Below, piece after piece: positions 22,404-34,073 of a stretch of DNA of 64,000 nt. The translations under genes were made by a program, and so were the position numbers. Source of the DNA: Hysterium pulicare CBS 123377 (lineage: Eukaryota > Ascomycota > Dothideomycetes > Hysteriales > Hysteriaceae). A model generated the notes under the pieces. That model saw only the letters and a program-made list of their open reading frames with translations. It was not told the DNA's origin and did no database searches. Numbering within the stretch: position 1 is the stretch's first letter; each line of letters starts with the position of its first letter. The stretch is from assembly GCA_000467715.1 (NCBI GenBank), contig AJFK01000295.1, forward strand, positions 1-64,000. Direction: 5' to 3'.

Positions 22404-22485
22404 GGGGTTCGCACTGCTCCCATTCCCTCGCAACTTCTTCGAACAATCACCGCATCGCTCCCTCCGTGAAACTGCCCCAATTTTG

Positions 22486-22549
22486 GTAAGTTTCCATTTT
22501 CAAAGCAGCTATTCTCATCAACATTCAACCCTCTCTATTCATCATACAG
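22486..22549 (+). promoter_or_regulatory. Candidate 5'-UTR intron (64 bases)
   Basis: TTTTG is followed by GTAAGT at 22486, and an ATACAG acceptor ends at 22549. The spacing and sites match the coding introns nearby. The intron sits between the TATA box and the ATG at 22830. Confidence 0.4.
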
Positions 22550-22829
22550 CAAGCGACAGAAGTTCTTACGCCACATTCAATACACATATCGCTTTCACAA
22601 CTTACTAAATTCCATCTTTACAGATAGCGTGTCCGCCGACAATATTGCTGTCAACTTTTGAGTAAAAGAACAAACGTCCCGACTTGTCTCCACGTAACCA
22701 TCGCGACTTTCGACTTCTGTCGACTTTTGAACCATCTCAACCACACCGACGCCAGCATCAAGCGGCAACGAGCGGCATAAACAAGAGAAACACTGCTTAT
22801 CAAAGTTTGGATTTTGAACTTTACTGAAA

Positions 22830-23738
22830 ATGAACCAAAACGATCAGAAGCGTGATCAGGAGTCTGAGCTTTGCGGCTCATGCAGCAGTTGCCCCACTGT
22901 TATCCACGGATCGGATCCCACTTATATCGGAGCCCCTCCAGATAAATGGGATCTCCAGGAGCATGTGCCTCTCCCCCGTTTCGGAGATATGTTTGGATCA
23001 GCTCCTCTGCGTGGGGATAGCGGTTCAACAGTCAACGATACTCCTGTACACGGTGAACGGGTTGATATTGATGTTTCCCTTGCATATCTTAAACCCACCC
23101 AGCATACTCGTCAGGACCAGACTGCTCTTCCCTCGCCGGACCGGTTCTCTTCATCATCTGGTCGCAACTCACGCGAGTCCCCACCTAATTCGCAAGACAT
23201 CGGTCTGAACAACAGCGGCAATCGCACCGGCTATGACCTCGCTACCGAAATTCACGACGGGTATGAGTCGTTGGACCGCAAGGTGCATTCTCTGGAGGAA
23301 GCCCGTCGCAAGATTCGCCGTACCCCAGAGCCTTACTACTCCCCCTACTACTCCCCGGGCTCCAATAACCGCCGGTTGAACGATGACACTCTCGTCCCTT
23401 ACCGCCACCCAGACCTTATTCGAGACATCGCCGTCGACCTTCCCGCCGCAACCCCAGAAGACTACTTCCGCAAAGATCCAGATCGCAAACCCGTCCAATT
23501 CATCCTCACGGCCATCATGCGCGACGAAAATGGCACACCGACCCGAAAGGACTTCCGTCTCGACCATCGCGATGACAAGAACTTCTCTCGCCAGATGAAG
23601 GCCGCGGCCATGTATTCCGAATATCTGACTGGAAAGGGCCGCAACATCGATATCTCGTTCGAGGAGTTCCAAGATAGGGTCTTGAGCGGTGCGGACGAGG
23701 AAATAATGCAGGAGCTTCGTGCTTGCTCGCCCTCGTAA
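22830..23738 (+). CDS. Unknown protein, 302 aa
   Basis: A single open frame starts at an ATG in a good context (GAAAATGAAC). The N-terminal 30 residues hold a short Cys cluster (CGSCSSC). The middle (about 75-185) is Ser/Pro/Arg-rich and probably disordered, with a tandem YYSPYYSPG. The C-terminal third is compact and charged (from about RHPDLIRDIAVDLP to ISFEEFQDRVLS) and may be the folded part. I do not recognise the family. The TATA box and 5'-UTR intron upstream support a real gene. Codon choice is C-ending biased, as in an expressed gene, in contrast with the flanking DNA. Confidence 0.7.
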   Translation: MNQNDQKRDQESELCGSCSSCPTVIHGSDPTYIGAPPDKWDLQEHVPLPRFGDMFGSAPLRGDSGSTVNDTPVHGERVDIDVSLAYLKPTQHTRQDQTALPSPDRFSSSSGRNSRESPPNSQDIGLNNSGNRTGYDLATEIHDGYESLDRKVHSLEEARRKIRRTPEPYYSPYYSPGSNNRRLNDDTLVPYRHPDLIRDIAVDLPAATPEDYFRKDPDRKPVQFILTAIMRDENGTPTRKDFRLDHRDDKNFSRQMKAAAMYSEYLTGKGRNIDISFEEFQDRVLSGADEEIMQELRACSPS

Positions 23739-25130
23739 TGCTGATGCTCAAGCGTCCTTCTGGCTGCGAGCTTTCCGACTGCTCGTTCATGCAACGCGTT
23801 TCGCTCGCTCGGATCGCTCGCTGTTGTAGATGCTGTATATACAGCTTTACATACCCTCATGGTGGGCATTTGGATCCTGGTTTGCATGCTCACGTCTGGT
23901 CTGTTATGGTAGGATGAATAGATGGGTAGATTGTTCTCTTCACTCATTCGGATAAATAGATAGATAATGGTATCGTCGATCAAGTTCTATTCCAACTTCC
24001 ACTTCCCTCTTTTGCTGTTCTTTCACTCGTCCGCAGAAACCCACACAATCCCGAAAATGACGTTCTGCATTTAAGGCTTGACTTTTCCCGATGCTTGCAT
24101 ATGTGGCGGCGATCCACACGGCGTCGTTTCCCCCCTTTATATAGAAATGGGAGTATTCTATTCTCATCACACTTTTCTTTTCTTCTTTGATGCCTGAGTG
24201 ATCGGCTCGATGGTTGTGATAAGCACGTTAACAACCGTTTCTAGAGCCTGGTTTAAGGGGGCTGTTCGACCGGTGCGCCGCCCCAATACTACAGCGGTGG
24301 GGGCTCTTCGAATCTGTGCAGCAGTGAACTAAGCGGGGTGTTCCATAACACTTTGAGACCTCCGCCCATGGGAGAGCTTGAAAGGTGATGTAAGTGTGAG
24401 ATATGTATTCATCGTATAGCATGACGACTCTTTTGCTCGCTTAAGGTGACTAGACCGATCGAAACACAGATCGAGTCATATTGGACCCTCGGTATGTATT
24501 CTGGAATCTTGCTGCATTTAGCAGGTTGGGTTATTGCAGATTTCGAAACTTCGATTGCAGTTTGTGTGGTATGATGGATAAGCATGATATGTATGCGTAA
24601 ATGGGGGCGGAACTTGCTGACTTGGCCTACGGGTCGTCACGCCCACTTGTGTACACGGCTCCTGCGGTATCCTCCCGAAAAGGAGGGAAGATTCCTTCGC
24701 TTGGTTATCAACATCAAATCATAGGTTGCTGAAGCATGCTGACTGGCATGGAATCCCATGGGCCGGACCGCGGATCGTGCGGCGGGCTTCGGGGAACGTG
24801 GGAACTATTGTGCTGGTCCTGAGGCGTTCAGCAACATCACTTCGTTCGCTTCCCCTACTATTTCGAGAACATATCCTGGTTTGGTGTGTCGTATGTCAAG
24901 CCATTCATCGTCTCGGTTATTATGTTCAGGGCATTTTTGAGCGATTTGTTCTGCAGCGGTAAATTCATTTCTTGGGTAGGACTCTTCAAAATTGGAAGTA
25001 ATGTATCTGCAATCTGATTCACGCCAACACCGCGGATCTGGAAATTCACCAATGCTTTCGGCCCCTGACAGTCTATCAGCATGGCTTCCTTCGCCGACGC
25101 AGATTAGAGGACATCTACATAGGACCCTGG
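23739..25130. other. Intergenic, mostly empty
   Basis: Nothing is supported on the plus strand. On the minus strand 25082-24858 reads as a coding-like frame, listed separately. Confidence 0.45.
24858..25082 (-). CDS. Possible small protein or relic (74 aa)
   Basis: The ATG-started frame begins MLIDCQGPKALVNFQIRG and has a natural-looking composition. It ends at a TAG, and a second open stretch in another frame continues to about 24725. No family is recognised. It could be a relic of a longer gene or chance. Confidence 0.2.
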   Translation of the reverse strand: MLIDCQGPKALVNFQIRGVGVNQIADTLLPILKSPTQEMNLPLQNKSLKNALNIITETMNGLTYDTPNQDMFSK

Positions 25131-27331
25131 ATGGATAGATCGGAAGGTTTAGTAGAAGATGCCAATATCACCATTACTTCCAACCATGCTTCGGTTCTGG
25201 TAGCCTTCCTGGCCATCTTTATCCAATTCGCTAGTCAGCATCTATGGGGGATCGTGTGCTTCACTTGGCACCAATACCGCACCAGAAACCAGGTGAAAGG
25301 GGCACTGCAGCATCAACCAGACATATTACTCAGAAACAACAGCAGTCCGAGACAAACATTATGGGACTTTGCGCACGTTTCGTGGACCTGGCGGCATGCG
25401 TCACCAAATTGGTGGAAACATTCTTCATTGCCTCTAATGATACCTCTTCTAGTACTGAACCTTGTGATAAGCGCTGGTATCTCCTCCCCCGCTATCGTTA
25501 ACTCTTCAGATATTGAAGTTTTAGTACGCGGTGGCAAATGCGGACCATGGATGCTTCCTCAGAAGTGGAACAGTCAATACCAAAATGAGTACATGTATGA
25601 GAGCAACGAATGCATTCGGCGTCTTACGGAATTTAACAAGATGTATTCTCGGACCTGCTATAACAAGACAACAAACCAGCAACAGGCAAACTGCCGTTCA
25701 TTTACATTGCCAGCTATAGCATACACGACTTCGACTAATGCTTCTTGTTCTCTTGCTTCCGAAACATGCGCAAGTGCGGAAGCGGATGGCCTGCAAATGG
25801 ACACTGGTCTTATGGATTCCAATACCGTCTTCGGTATCAATACCGGCCATGATAATATCGAACTTCGAAAAGTCACTACGTGTTCCGTTCTGAAACCTGA
25901 TCAATACACAACTACTGGCCATCAGTATTCAAAAGAATTCCCGCTTGCTAATCAATCCGTCCACAATTTTACCCGGTACCACTATGGCTTTCAAAGAAGC
26001 TACAACGATAGCTACATATTTGAAGCTGACCAGTACCACGCCGAGACTACCGCGTCGTATGGGATCGAGTAAGTTAGATCATTAAAAATGTTATGAACGC
26101 CGCTTCCGAATTAACCTGACACCAAGAAAAGTGTTCAAAGCTGGTGGGCAAACGAGCCCTTCCCATTATATCTCGATCAAAACCTGTTCGACCCCCGCCC
26201 GGAAATCAAAAGAACCGATGGAGATATCAAAATCATGTTTCTACAATTGAATGGCGTTATTTTCATGGAACCATGCGATGATCCTTGGTTCTCTGTACAC
26301 CGACCCTTCAAGCAACCGCTTCAGCGCAATAGCACCTATTATCACGCCGACCATCTCGCAAATGTGCTTGGCTGTGTAGAACAGGTAATACCCAGGTGTT
26401 CGGATAGAGTCTACTGGCCGCTAATGGCAAGTCTTTCGCAGTACCAGTTCTGCAATCCGCATCAAAAGACTAACTGTACAGCCCTAGGCGGCATAATCCA
26501 AGCCGTCAATTTCGCCAAGCGAGATCTCAAACTCAGTCCAGTTCAATCCGCGACCGTGGATATATTCCTAAACGTTATCTTCATCCTCGATGCAGATATC
26601 CAGATTCCCGTCTACCAGGGCACGAATTTCCTCGCGGAACAAAGCCAAATGAAGCTCTGGCAACTGCCACTCGCGAGCAATCAGTGGATATTAGAGCTCC
26701 AGGATATGCACAGCACAGTGCTGGCTATGCTTCAACGGGAAATCGTGGACTATGCTCGCGGTCCAGATACACCGGGGTCTCGACAATTTATAGCGACGGC
26801 GACGGATCCGGCGGCGAAGGCGCTTTGCGGTATGGTGAGAGCGAGGACGGATGGCCGATTCAGGTACGCTCTCCTTCCATCCCCTTCCCATACGTACTTA
26901 CCCATCCCCACAGCAACGTAAACACCTATGGCCTATCCATCGTCCTCGTCCTGGGCGGCCTCATAATCATCACAAACATCTTCCTCCCAGACCTAATAAC
27001 CTACCTGCGCGAATGGCGCGGTATATCAGAAAACAACACCTGGCTCAACGACGGTTTGCTCCAACTGCAACGCACAGTGTTTGAGACACAGGGACAGGGG
27101 CATTGGAAATATACCACTGGTTCTGTGCCTGTAACTGCAAGGGGAGATGTCCTGGCGAGGGATCCCGGGCGCGCGAAACGCTTTTGGCATCGCAGGTTTA
27201 TGGGGACGGGGGATGCTTTGACTGGGTTGAGTGATTGGGGGAGGAACGATGGAGAGAGAAGGAAGGGGGAGGAGAAGGAGAGGGATGTTGAGAAGGGGAG
27301 TTTGAGTGAGGGTCTGAGGTCTCGTGGTTAG
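25131..27331 (+). CDS. Three-exon membrane protein with large ectodomain, unknown function (695 aa)
   Basis: Exons 25131-26068, 26132-26863 and 26914-27331 are joined by 63- and 50-base introns (GTAAGT/AAAAG and GTACGC/CCACAG), totalling 696 codons. Hydrophobic segments lie near residues 21-45, 100-125 and about 562-585. The long stretch between the second and third is rich in Cys, Asn and Tyr, with many N-x-S/T sites, as expected outside the cell or in the lumen. The tail after the last segment is charged and basic. The layout matches a fungal-only class of three-TM proteins of unknown role. Just past the stop another frame stays open (27337-27459), so the true C-terminus may differ. Confidence 0.8.
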
Positions 27332-28473
27332 CTGATGCGCCTACTTTGACGGAGCAGCAGCGGGAGAGAGCGGTGGAGGTAAAGAAGCCGAGACGGTCTT
27401 CTTGGCGGGGGTTGTCGAGGGAGACGAATGTTCATTTTCTTTCTCACGATTGAATATATATTCTTAGCGTCCTCGTTGGATAAGTCTATCCTCTTTCTAA
27501 TGACAAGGCTTAGTAGTAATGCTCCTTGAGGATCTCATTCGTCTTACTTCACGACAATGTGGGAATAAATCGGAGAATATATTCCTTGCTGACGATTCTA
27601 TATCTTCAAAGCGAGTAATAGGATCTTGTAGGCGCTGTTCATATGAAGCTTACTATGCGAAGTCAGATCTCATGCATGTCTCGCTAGACTAACTCCCTTT
27701 CAGTTAGCGCTTTCCACTGGATCGTAGATGTCGGACTTGTGCATCTATCACTTTCACACATCACCTTTGATTCTTACTACATGCAAATATGTGGCTCCGA
27801 AAGTATACAGTATTGCGACGCGATACAAGTTGTACTTACGCTCACCAATAATCGACGCGCTGCACAAGATCGGTATAACGAGGCGAGTCCAAGCCCATCA
27901 AAAGCCCATGGACGCCTCAAGCGATCTGGAACGAGCGCCACGACCCATGCTTTTCCCTTAACCGCAACATCTTATGCTCCTCAATTCTTCATGACTTGCC
28001 TTTCTCGTCCCTCTGCCAGATAAGCTTGGAGACAACCGTCTTAGAATTATTGGTCGCTGAACTCCTTCGCCCCGCTTCTTGTAGGATTCCGAATCTCACA
28101 TGCGCGGCCAGGACTCGTAAGACGACCCCAATATCGTCAGCCCCGAGCAATCCCACGTCCGGTACTTAGATGACAGCCCGCCCTGATCGCTGACGTTGGG
28201 GCATTCACGAATCATCGTCTAGCTCCAAGGGACCGGTTCTAGAAGGGGGCATGTCAGCTCGCGCTACATAAGCGGATGGATGAGGCGCATGCACAACTGC
28301 AGGCGTGCGGCTGAAAGTGGGACCACGCATTTTTGTTTAAAGTTGAGGTTTTGCCCCGTAAAGGTTCCATGTTCGAGACGTCTGTCCTTTTGCGAAAAGT
28401 TGGGTTACATTGTGTGAGGTCGGGGAAGAATCTGCTCCGAAAGTTGGAACCATCTCGGAAACGAGTTTAGAAT
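27332..28473. other. Intergenic, nothing firm
   Basis: The first 120 bases hold a coding-like frame out of phase with the preceding gene. The remainder has only short chance frames. Confidence 0.45.
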
Positions 28474-30400
28474 ATGGCGCCGAACTCAGAATTTGGAGGC
28501 TTTGGCACTGATAATAGCATGGAGAAAGAGAAGGAGAGTTATGATTTGGTCATCGTGGGAGCTGGTATGTCAAATACTCGGATTTGGAAAGCATGCGCGA
28601 GCATCTATTGACCCTCAATCTCAAGGCATCCACGGCCTCTCCGTAGCCAAAACGTACAAAACCGTTGAACCCTCGACCTCAATCCTCATTCTAGATAAAG
28701 GCTCCTCGGTCGGCGGTGTCTGGGCTAAAGACCGCCTTTATCCCGGCCTGAAAACGAACAATCATTTTGGAACGTTCGAGTTCTCTGATTTTCCTATGGT
28801 CCAGGAGGATTTGGGGAAAGATGATCATATTCCTGGAGAGGTTATGCAAGAATATTTGGAGGCGTACGCGGAGAAGTTTGATTTGTTACAGCATATGCGC
28901 TTTCGCTGCAGTGTCGAATCTGCGAAGGACGAAGGCGACAACGGATGGTCATTAACCATCCTTGATGAATCATCTGAGCGAGCCTCAAAGAGCATCATCC
29001 ATGCAGCGAAACTAGTCGTAGCTACAGGCCTCACCTCCGAACCCTTCATGCCTAAATTTGACGGCGAAGATTCCTTTTCTGCGCCCATCTACCACTCCAG
29101 CGAATTCGCAAAAGCATCTCACGGCCTAGGAACCTTCCAAAAAGTCGTCCTTCTGAGCGGCGCTAAATTCTCTTGGGATATCGCTCTCGCCTATGCCTCC
29201 GCCGGCATCCCCGTGAATTGGGTGATTCGCGCGTCCGGTCACGGCCCTTGCTGGATGGCGCCGAATCGACTCACACCTCTCAAGATCGTGCCGGAATTCC
29301 TCATTCAAACCCGCTTTATCGCCTGGATCAACCCTTGTATTTGGGGTAATTCCGACGGGTATACTTGGATCCGATGGTTTCTGCATCAAACGTGGCTTGG
29401 GAGAAAGATCGTAGACGGGTTCTTTGCAATGATGCGACATAACATTCTAGACCACAACAAGTACGAATCTCACCCGGAAACAGCGAAACTAAGACCATGG
29501 GACGACGGGGTATTTTGGATCGGGACGAACAGGGGATTGTTAAACTACGACCAAGACTTCTTCGAGTTCGTTCGAAACGGAATGATCAAAGTACACATCG
29601 CAGATATAACGCACCTATCCCCCCATACCGTCCACCTCTCCGACGGCAAATCCTTAAATGCAGACGTCTTAATCTGCGGAACAGGCTGGAAAGACACACC
29701 ACCCATTAAATTCCTCACATCCAAAGACCTCGGTCTGCCCGGCTTCTCCCACCCAGCCGCATCCCAATACATCGCGCGCGCCGAAAACGAAATCTTCTCT
29801 AGATTCCCTAAACTCGCGTTTCAGCCACCACAACGCAAAGCCATCAAACCAATGTCGGATAAGGAGTCGATGACGAGACAGGAACCGTACCGGCTCTATC
29901 GATTTATGGTTCCGCCGTCTTTTATAGAGGCACGGACGCTAGCGTTTGCGGGGACTTATCGAAGTCCGTCTGTTTCGATCATTAATCAGGTTCAAGCGCT
30001 GTGGATTACGGCGTATCTTACGAACTCCATCCCTTCTCTCTCTTCCTCGAGCTCACGACCTAATGGGAACAGTTCTCCTTCCACTTCATCGACTCCTCTC
30101 CTCAAACCCTCACCATCCTCCCTCACAGACCACATCACCTACGAAACCGTCCTCCACACGGAGTTCTGTAAGTACCGTTATAGCCAAGGTTTCGGGGGCC
30201 GCTTCCCGGATTTCTGGTTCTGCAGCTTGCCGTATGTGGATTTGTTGCTTAGGGATTTGGGAGTGAAAGTGAGGAGGAAGGAGGGGGAGGTTAAGTGGTG
30301 GAGTTGGAGGAGGGAGTGGTTGCGGGTTTATTTGCCGCGGGATTATAAGGAGATTGTGGGGGAGTGGATGGGGAAGAGGTCTTTGAGGGGGAAGGGGTGA
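28474..30400 (+). CDS. Flavin-dependent monooxygenase, FMO-like (621 aa)
   Basis: Exon 1 (28474-28564) ends inside the FAD-binding motif and exon 2 is 28626-30400. The 61-base intron (GTATGT to CTCAAG) joins GAG to IHG, giving DLVIVGAGIHGLS. The frame can also be read from an internal ATG at 28493, but that version loses the FAD motif. Further features are GGVWAKDRLYPGL after the first Rossmann strand, an ATGLTSEPFMP segment, the conserved IYHSSEF, and ADVLICGTGWK near residue 390. The protein belongs to the FAD/NADPH monooxygenases that hydroxylate small nucleophiles or carry out Baeyer-Villiger oxidation. The substrate is unknown. A Ser-rich insertion lies near residue 520. Confidence 0.88.
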
Positions 30401-30783
30401 AGGGTGAGGTGTTTGTTGTTGTGGAGGTTGTTCTTTGTGACGGTGTTCAGCCTCTAAGGTCTAAATTTCTGATTGACGTAAAAGCGGAGAATTGTAGATT
30501 ATATATATCTTATTCCGATGTGTTGATGAAGTGAACTTGATCAGATCTGGTCTATCAGCCCCACTAACAAGCATTTTAAAGAACTAAGCGAGCCGCTTAG
30601 TTTCACTATTGCAATGCCGCCACAGGTAGTCACATTATACAAGACGTATAAGACTTCTTGGAAGTGCAGCTTTGCTGCGGAACTCCATGCACCATCAAGG
30701 AATCCGTGGTCTTACTGAGGCCCTTAAAACTCCCACTCCATTCTCTTTCCTCAACACCACTTCATAATGTCCATAGGCGGATA

Positions 30784-30960
30784 ATCTCCGCCGCCTTTTC
30801 AGCCTTCCATCCATGGTTATTCGACAACGTCCATTGAAAGGTCATCGCCGCCCCCGTTTCCACATCTCATGCATTGCTCTTCGAGAAGGGCCATGGAAGG
30901 GTCATCTCCGCTGCCCTTTCCGCCTCGCTCGGTATGGTTTCGAAGTTCATGGTCACCTTT
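30784..30960 (-). repeat. Three diverged tandem 60-base units
   Basis: Units start at 30784, 30844 and 30904 with ATCTCCGCCGCC, ATCGCCGCCCCC and ATCTCCGCTGCC, so the period is exactly 60. On the minus strand each unit encodes about 20 residues with a shared GGGDD(P/L)SM pattern. The first two units as read on that strand are open and the third has stops. It looks like the worn end of a repeat-bearing coding region. Confidence 0.5.
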
Positions 30961-31166
30961 AAAGCCGTCGGATATTTCGTTCCGAAATTGATGCTTCATT
31001 TTTGGGCGAGAAGGGCGAGTGGAATGGACTAATATAATGAGGCATGGTTGGTAAACGAGGCAGCTTAGTAAAGAGGCTGGAATGCCCGAGTACCGCCGTG
31101 TTCGAAAACGTGTCGATGTATTCAGTGTAGTTTGAGTTACTTGAGTACGTTTTAGGGCGCCGCAAA

Positions 31167-31390
31167 TCATTGCTGAATGAGAAGGACCCTGTGGGAGCAA
31201 GATATGTCACCGGAAGTGCGCCCCTGTGAATCGCGAGAGGATGCGGGGGAGGGAGTTTGAGGTCAGAGTGCAGATTGCATACCTCGTATGGCTTCTCAAA
31301 GACTGGCCAGGAGTGGACAGTGAATTCGCCTTGACCGGTCAAGGCAGACTGCATTTTAAGCACGCTAGCTTCATCCGCGTCAGGCTTCAT
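31167..31390 (-). CDS. Possible small two-exon protein (54 aa)
   Basis: ATG at 31390; exon 31390-31283, a 59-base intron (GTATGC to TTCACAG), exon 31223-31167. The product starts MKPDADEASVLKMQ and ends in VLLIQQ. No family is recognised, and the unspliced frame also stays open. It is weakly supported. Confidence 0.25.
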
Positions 31391-31704
31391 GCACTGCCTT
31401 CAGCCTTGCAGGAAAGATTTGATGAACACTCCTTACACTGCTTTTCCTTGGACAGTCATGCTGTCCTATCTCTGGCGAGGTGGAGGCCGTTGGGCATATT
31501 ATCGGGCTTCGCTCATTGTCATCCAAGATTGAGTGCGGCTAATCGTACGATAATATTGCAATATATGGATACCACTTCAGATCGATATCCTCACGATTAG
31601 TTGAATGATTCATGACTGCGGATCTGGCCTCTAGAGCAGCAAGATATGGAATTGTCAAAGTCCCATTATTCTACTTTTCGCTACTGTATGAGCCAGTGAT
31701 ATCT

Positions 31705-33756
31705 TCACGGACCCTTGTTGATATCGAGGCATTTGATCATGTCTTCCAGCGGACGTACGACATCGTTGTAGAGCGAGTCCTGCATTTCAGGCTTTTGCAG
31801 ATCTTTCCCGCACCCGAAGTCGCAGTCAAGACATTTCTCGACGATTTCTTGGTACTTCGGCCCCAGTGGTGAACGGCCGACCGCAAGTCGACGCGCATTG
31901 GTCAGATCATGGGGATCCACTGGCTCCCATTGTCCGATTGAAAGAAGTGCCACCCCAAGGTTATAGAGTGTAAGATTACGAAGGCCATGCGAGAGGTACG
32001 GATTCTGTAGACTGCTAGGGGCAATATAGGCTTGTGAGCCTTGAATATCGTCCATTGAATTAGTGCAGAGTTGTGCGCAGCTATCCGGAAATGAAGCACT
32101 GATATGAAGTGTTCTGACAGAGTCCTCGGAGAGTTGCATGCGAGAGCCGAAAAACGCGACGTGGTGTAGATTCCAATCTTCGCAAAGCCAGGATGTTGAA
32201 TGATATTGAAGGACACCCGTGACCATTCGGTGAGCGAGTTTAAGTTGGCCCACCAAATCCAAAGTATCCAGCATGGTAGGTTGTAGTATTTCGGCAACTG
32301 ATACCAATTCAGCCATTTCCGGATTCATTCGTCTAGCCGGATAAAAGGTGTGCCTGTACTTTTGGGGTGTTTCAAGAAAACCCAAAGGTAAAGTTTCTAC
32401 ATCTGGACTTGAGCTAGGTGAGAAGTTTGCGCTGAGTAGGTGCCGACACATATTTCCGATTTGGCGTAAGTCTACAAAAGTAGATAGTTGGCAGCCAAGC
32501 GTGGATGGAGAGGTAATGGTAAATGGTCTGGTCGATGCATGTGATGGTGACAGTGGAGAGGTCGCGGCATGAGAAGGTAGCCCGTCGCCCATCTCCATAA
32601 ACTGAACCCGCTTTCGTTTCGTCAATTTCTTTGCCGTTCGTTTAGATGTAGCTTTGATATGCAGATTAATATCACTCTCTTGAGCATCGGCAAGCTGCTC
32701 TTCCAATACTCTAGTAAGTTGTGCGGCTTCGGATCCGGGAGAGGCTTGTGGTGTCGGTAACATGGAAGTAGGTGACTTTGACGATTGCACGAGTAAACGT
32801 ACGGGACAATGCAAGCTATTTTGCCTGAGAATTGAAGAACATTAAGTCAGTTATTCTCGCACACGTAGCTCATGAGGATCACAGACCTATGAGCCACAAC
32901 GTTATCATTTTGATGATACAATATTGCCAGATCAAGCCGCACAGTGTCTTGAACTTTTGCGTCTAGAAACAGCTTTGCATAATGACGTGTGTGAGCTGCA
33001 TCAGAGCAGCACCACGAAGACGTGATATCATCGTAGAGCGTTTGAGAAGCATGTCGAACTGCATTGTACTCTGACGGAATGGCCAGGTGCTTTTCGCAAG
33101 CTTTTGGAATGCAGGTGGATGAGCGGAGGTCTGACAATTGAGAAAGTAGCAGCCTTAGATCGGCATTGTAAGCTCGCAGACGCTCTAGTTTCCTATCATA
33201 ACTATCTTTTTCGAAAGCAACTTTGACGGACCTGCGGAGGCGGCGTACTGTGTCTTTGAGTAATTCTTTCTGCACGCTGTCAATAAAAGGATCTTTTTCA
33301 TGTGCGCATGTGTCTGCTTATGTAAGGTCCGGCTAATGCGGAGTTCAAACTCACCTCGACTTTCTTTTCGCTCAGAACATCGAAACATCTCAGATCCGTC
33401 AATACTTCTTCAAGAAGCTCTTTAGTGTCTTCTACGACGACCTTACAAGTGCCATAATTCGATGTGAGGAGTTTGCTCAGACGGCGGTCAAGGTTCTGGT
33501 CACTCCAGAGGTGATGAAAGGCATTCTCCATCATCTCATCCGCCTTGTGAGTCTCAGAGGGCATCCCTAGACGCAACAAGAGATGGCAATCATTCCTAAA
33601 TACCTGTCTCTGCAGTTCGTACTGTTTCCATAGTCTCCCAACCTCTCTGGAATAATGTCGAAACGTCGTTATCTTGTCAAATGTTGATTCGTACGCTTTG
33701 ATAGCTTCAATGACTATGGGTAAGACACCGAGAACTAAGCCGACAGTCTCCGCCAT
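31705..33756 (-). CDS. DUF7580-type protein with HeLo-like N-terminus and kinase-like C-terminus (634 aa)
   Basis: Exons 33756-33355, 33269-32887 and 32824-31705 sum to 635 codons. The N-terminus (MAETVGLVLGVLPIVIEAI) is the hydrophobic start seen in many fungal DUF7580 proteins and resembles that of HeLo-type cell-death domains. A helical region follows to about residue 265. A low-complexity linker (about 270-370) then leads to a C-terminal domain with degenerate kinase features: LCEDWNLHHVAFF in the catalytic-loop position, then AYIAPSSLQNPY and LYNLGVALLSIGQWEP. No intact HRD or DFG is seen, so kinase activity is unlikely. The family is thought to act in fungal nonself or stress responses, which is inference. 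The second intron has an unusual GTCTGT donor. The gene is divergent from the zinc-finger gene at 34074. Confidence 0.82.
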
Positions 33757-34073
33757 TGCAAATGCTTGATATGAAAGAGGTACTAGCCAGTGCGCTTTGT
33801 GCAGTATATGTAGAAATTTCCGTGCAGACACCGAAGCGCTCTAATATGCAAGGCTGAAGGCAGTGCATGCATCCTTGGTTGATTCGCCTACCGTCCGGTG
33901 AGCGCTCCAGTTGACGAAAGCGCTGTGCTACCCCACCCCCGAGCACCTAAATTGTTGAAGGGTGCTGAACTTTCAATACTTTCCATGACCTGCGCTTTAC
34001 GCAGTTTCGTCAGTCTTCTTCGTACAACTATCTCTTACGATTTCCTGAAATATCAAGTCATACCCAAGAAGGT
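33757..34073. promoter_or_regulatory. 317-base divergent promoter
   Basis: This lies between the ATGs of the DUF7580 gene (minus) and the zinc-finger gene (plus). No clear TATA box is seen. Such a short shared region suggests that the pair may be co-regulated. Confidence 0.4.

Larger units (their letters stand above)
30401..31704. other. Intergenic, with a 60-base repeat and a possible tiny gene
   Basis: It holds a three-copy 60-base repeat (30784-30960) and a weak two-exon frame on the minus strand, both listed separately. Nothing else is supported. Confidence 0.45.

Noticed and set aside
28493-28625. Unspliced start of the flavin monooxygenase
   Set aside because: It removes the FAD-binding motif. 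Splicing 28565-28625 restores GAGIHG exactly.
31226-31600. 124-codon plus frame
   Set aside because: It is antisense to a better-formed minus two-exon model and has no recognisable motif.
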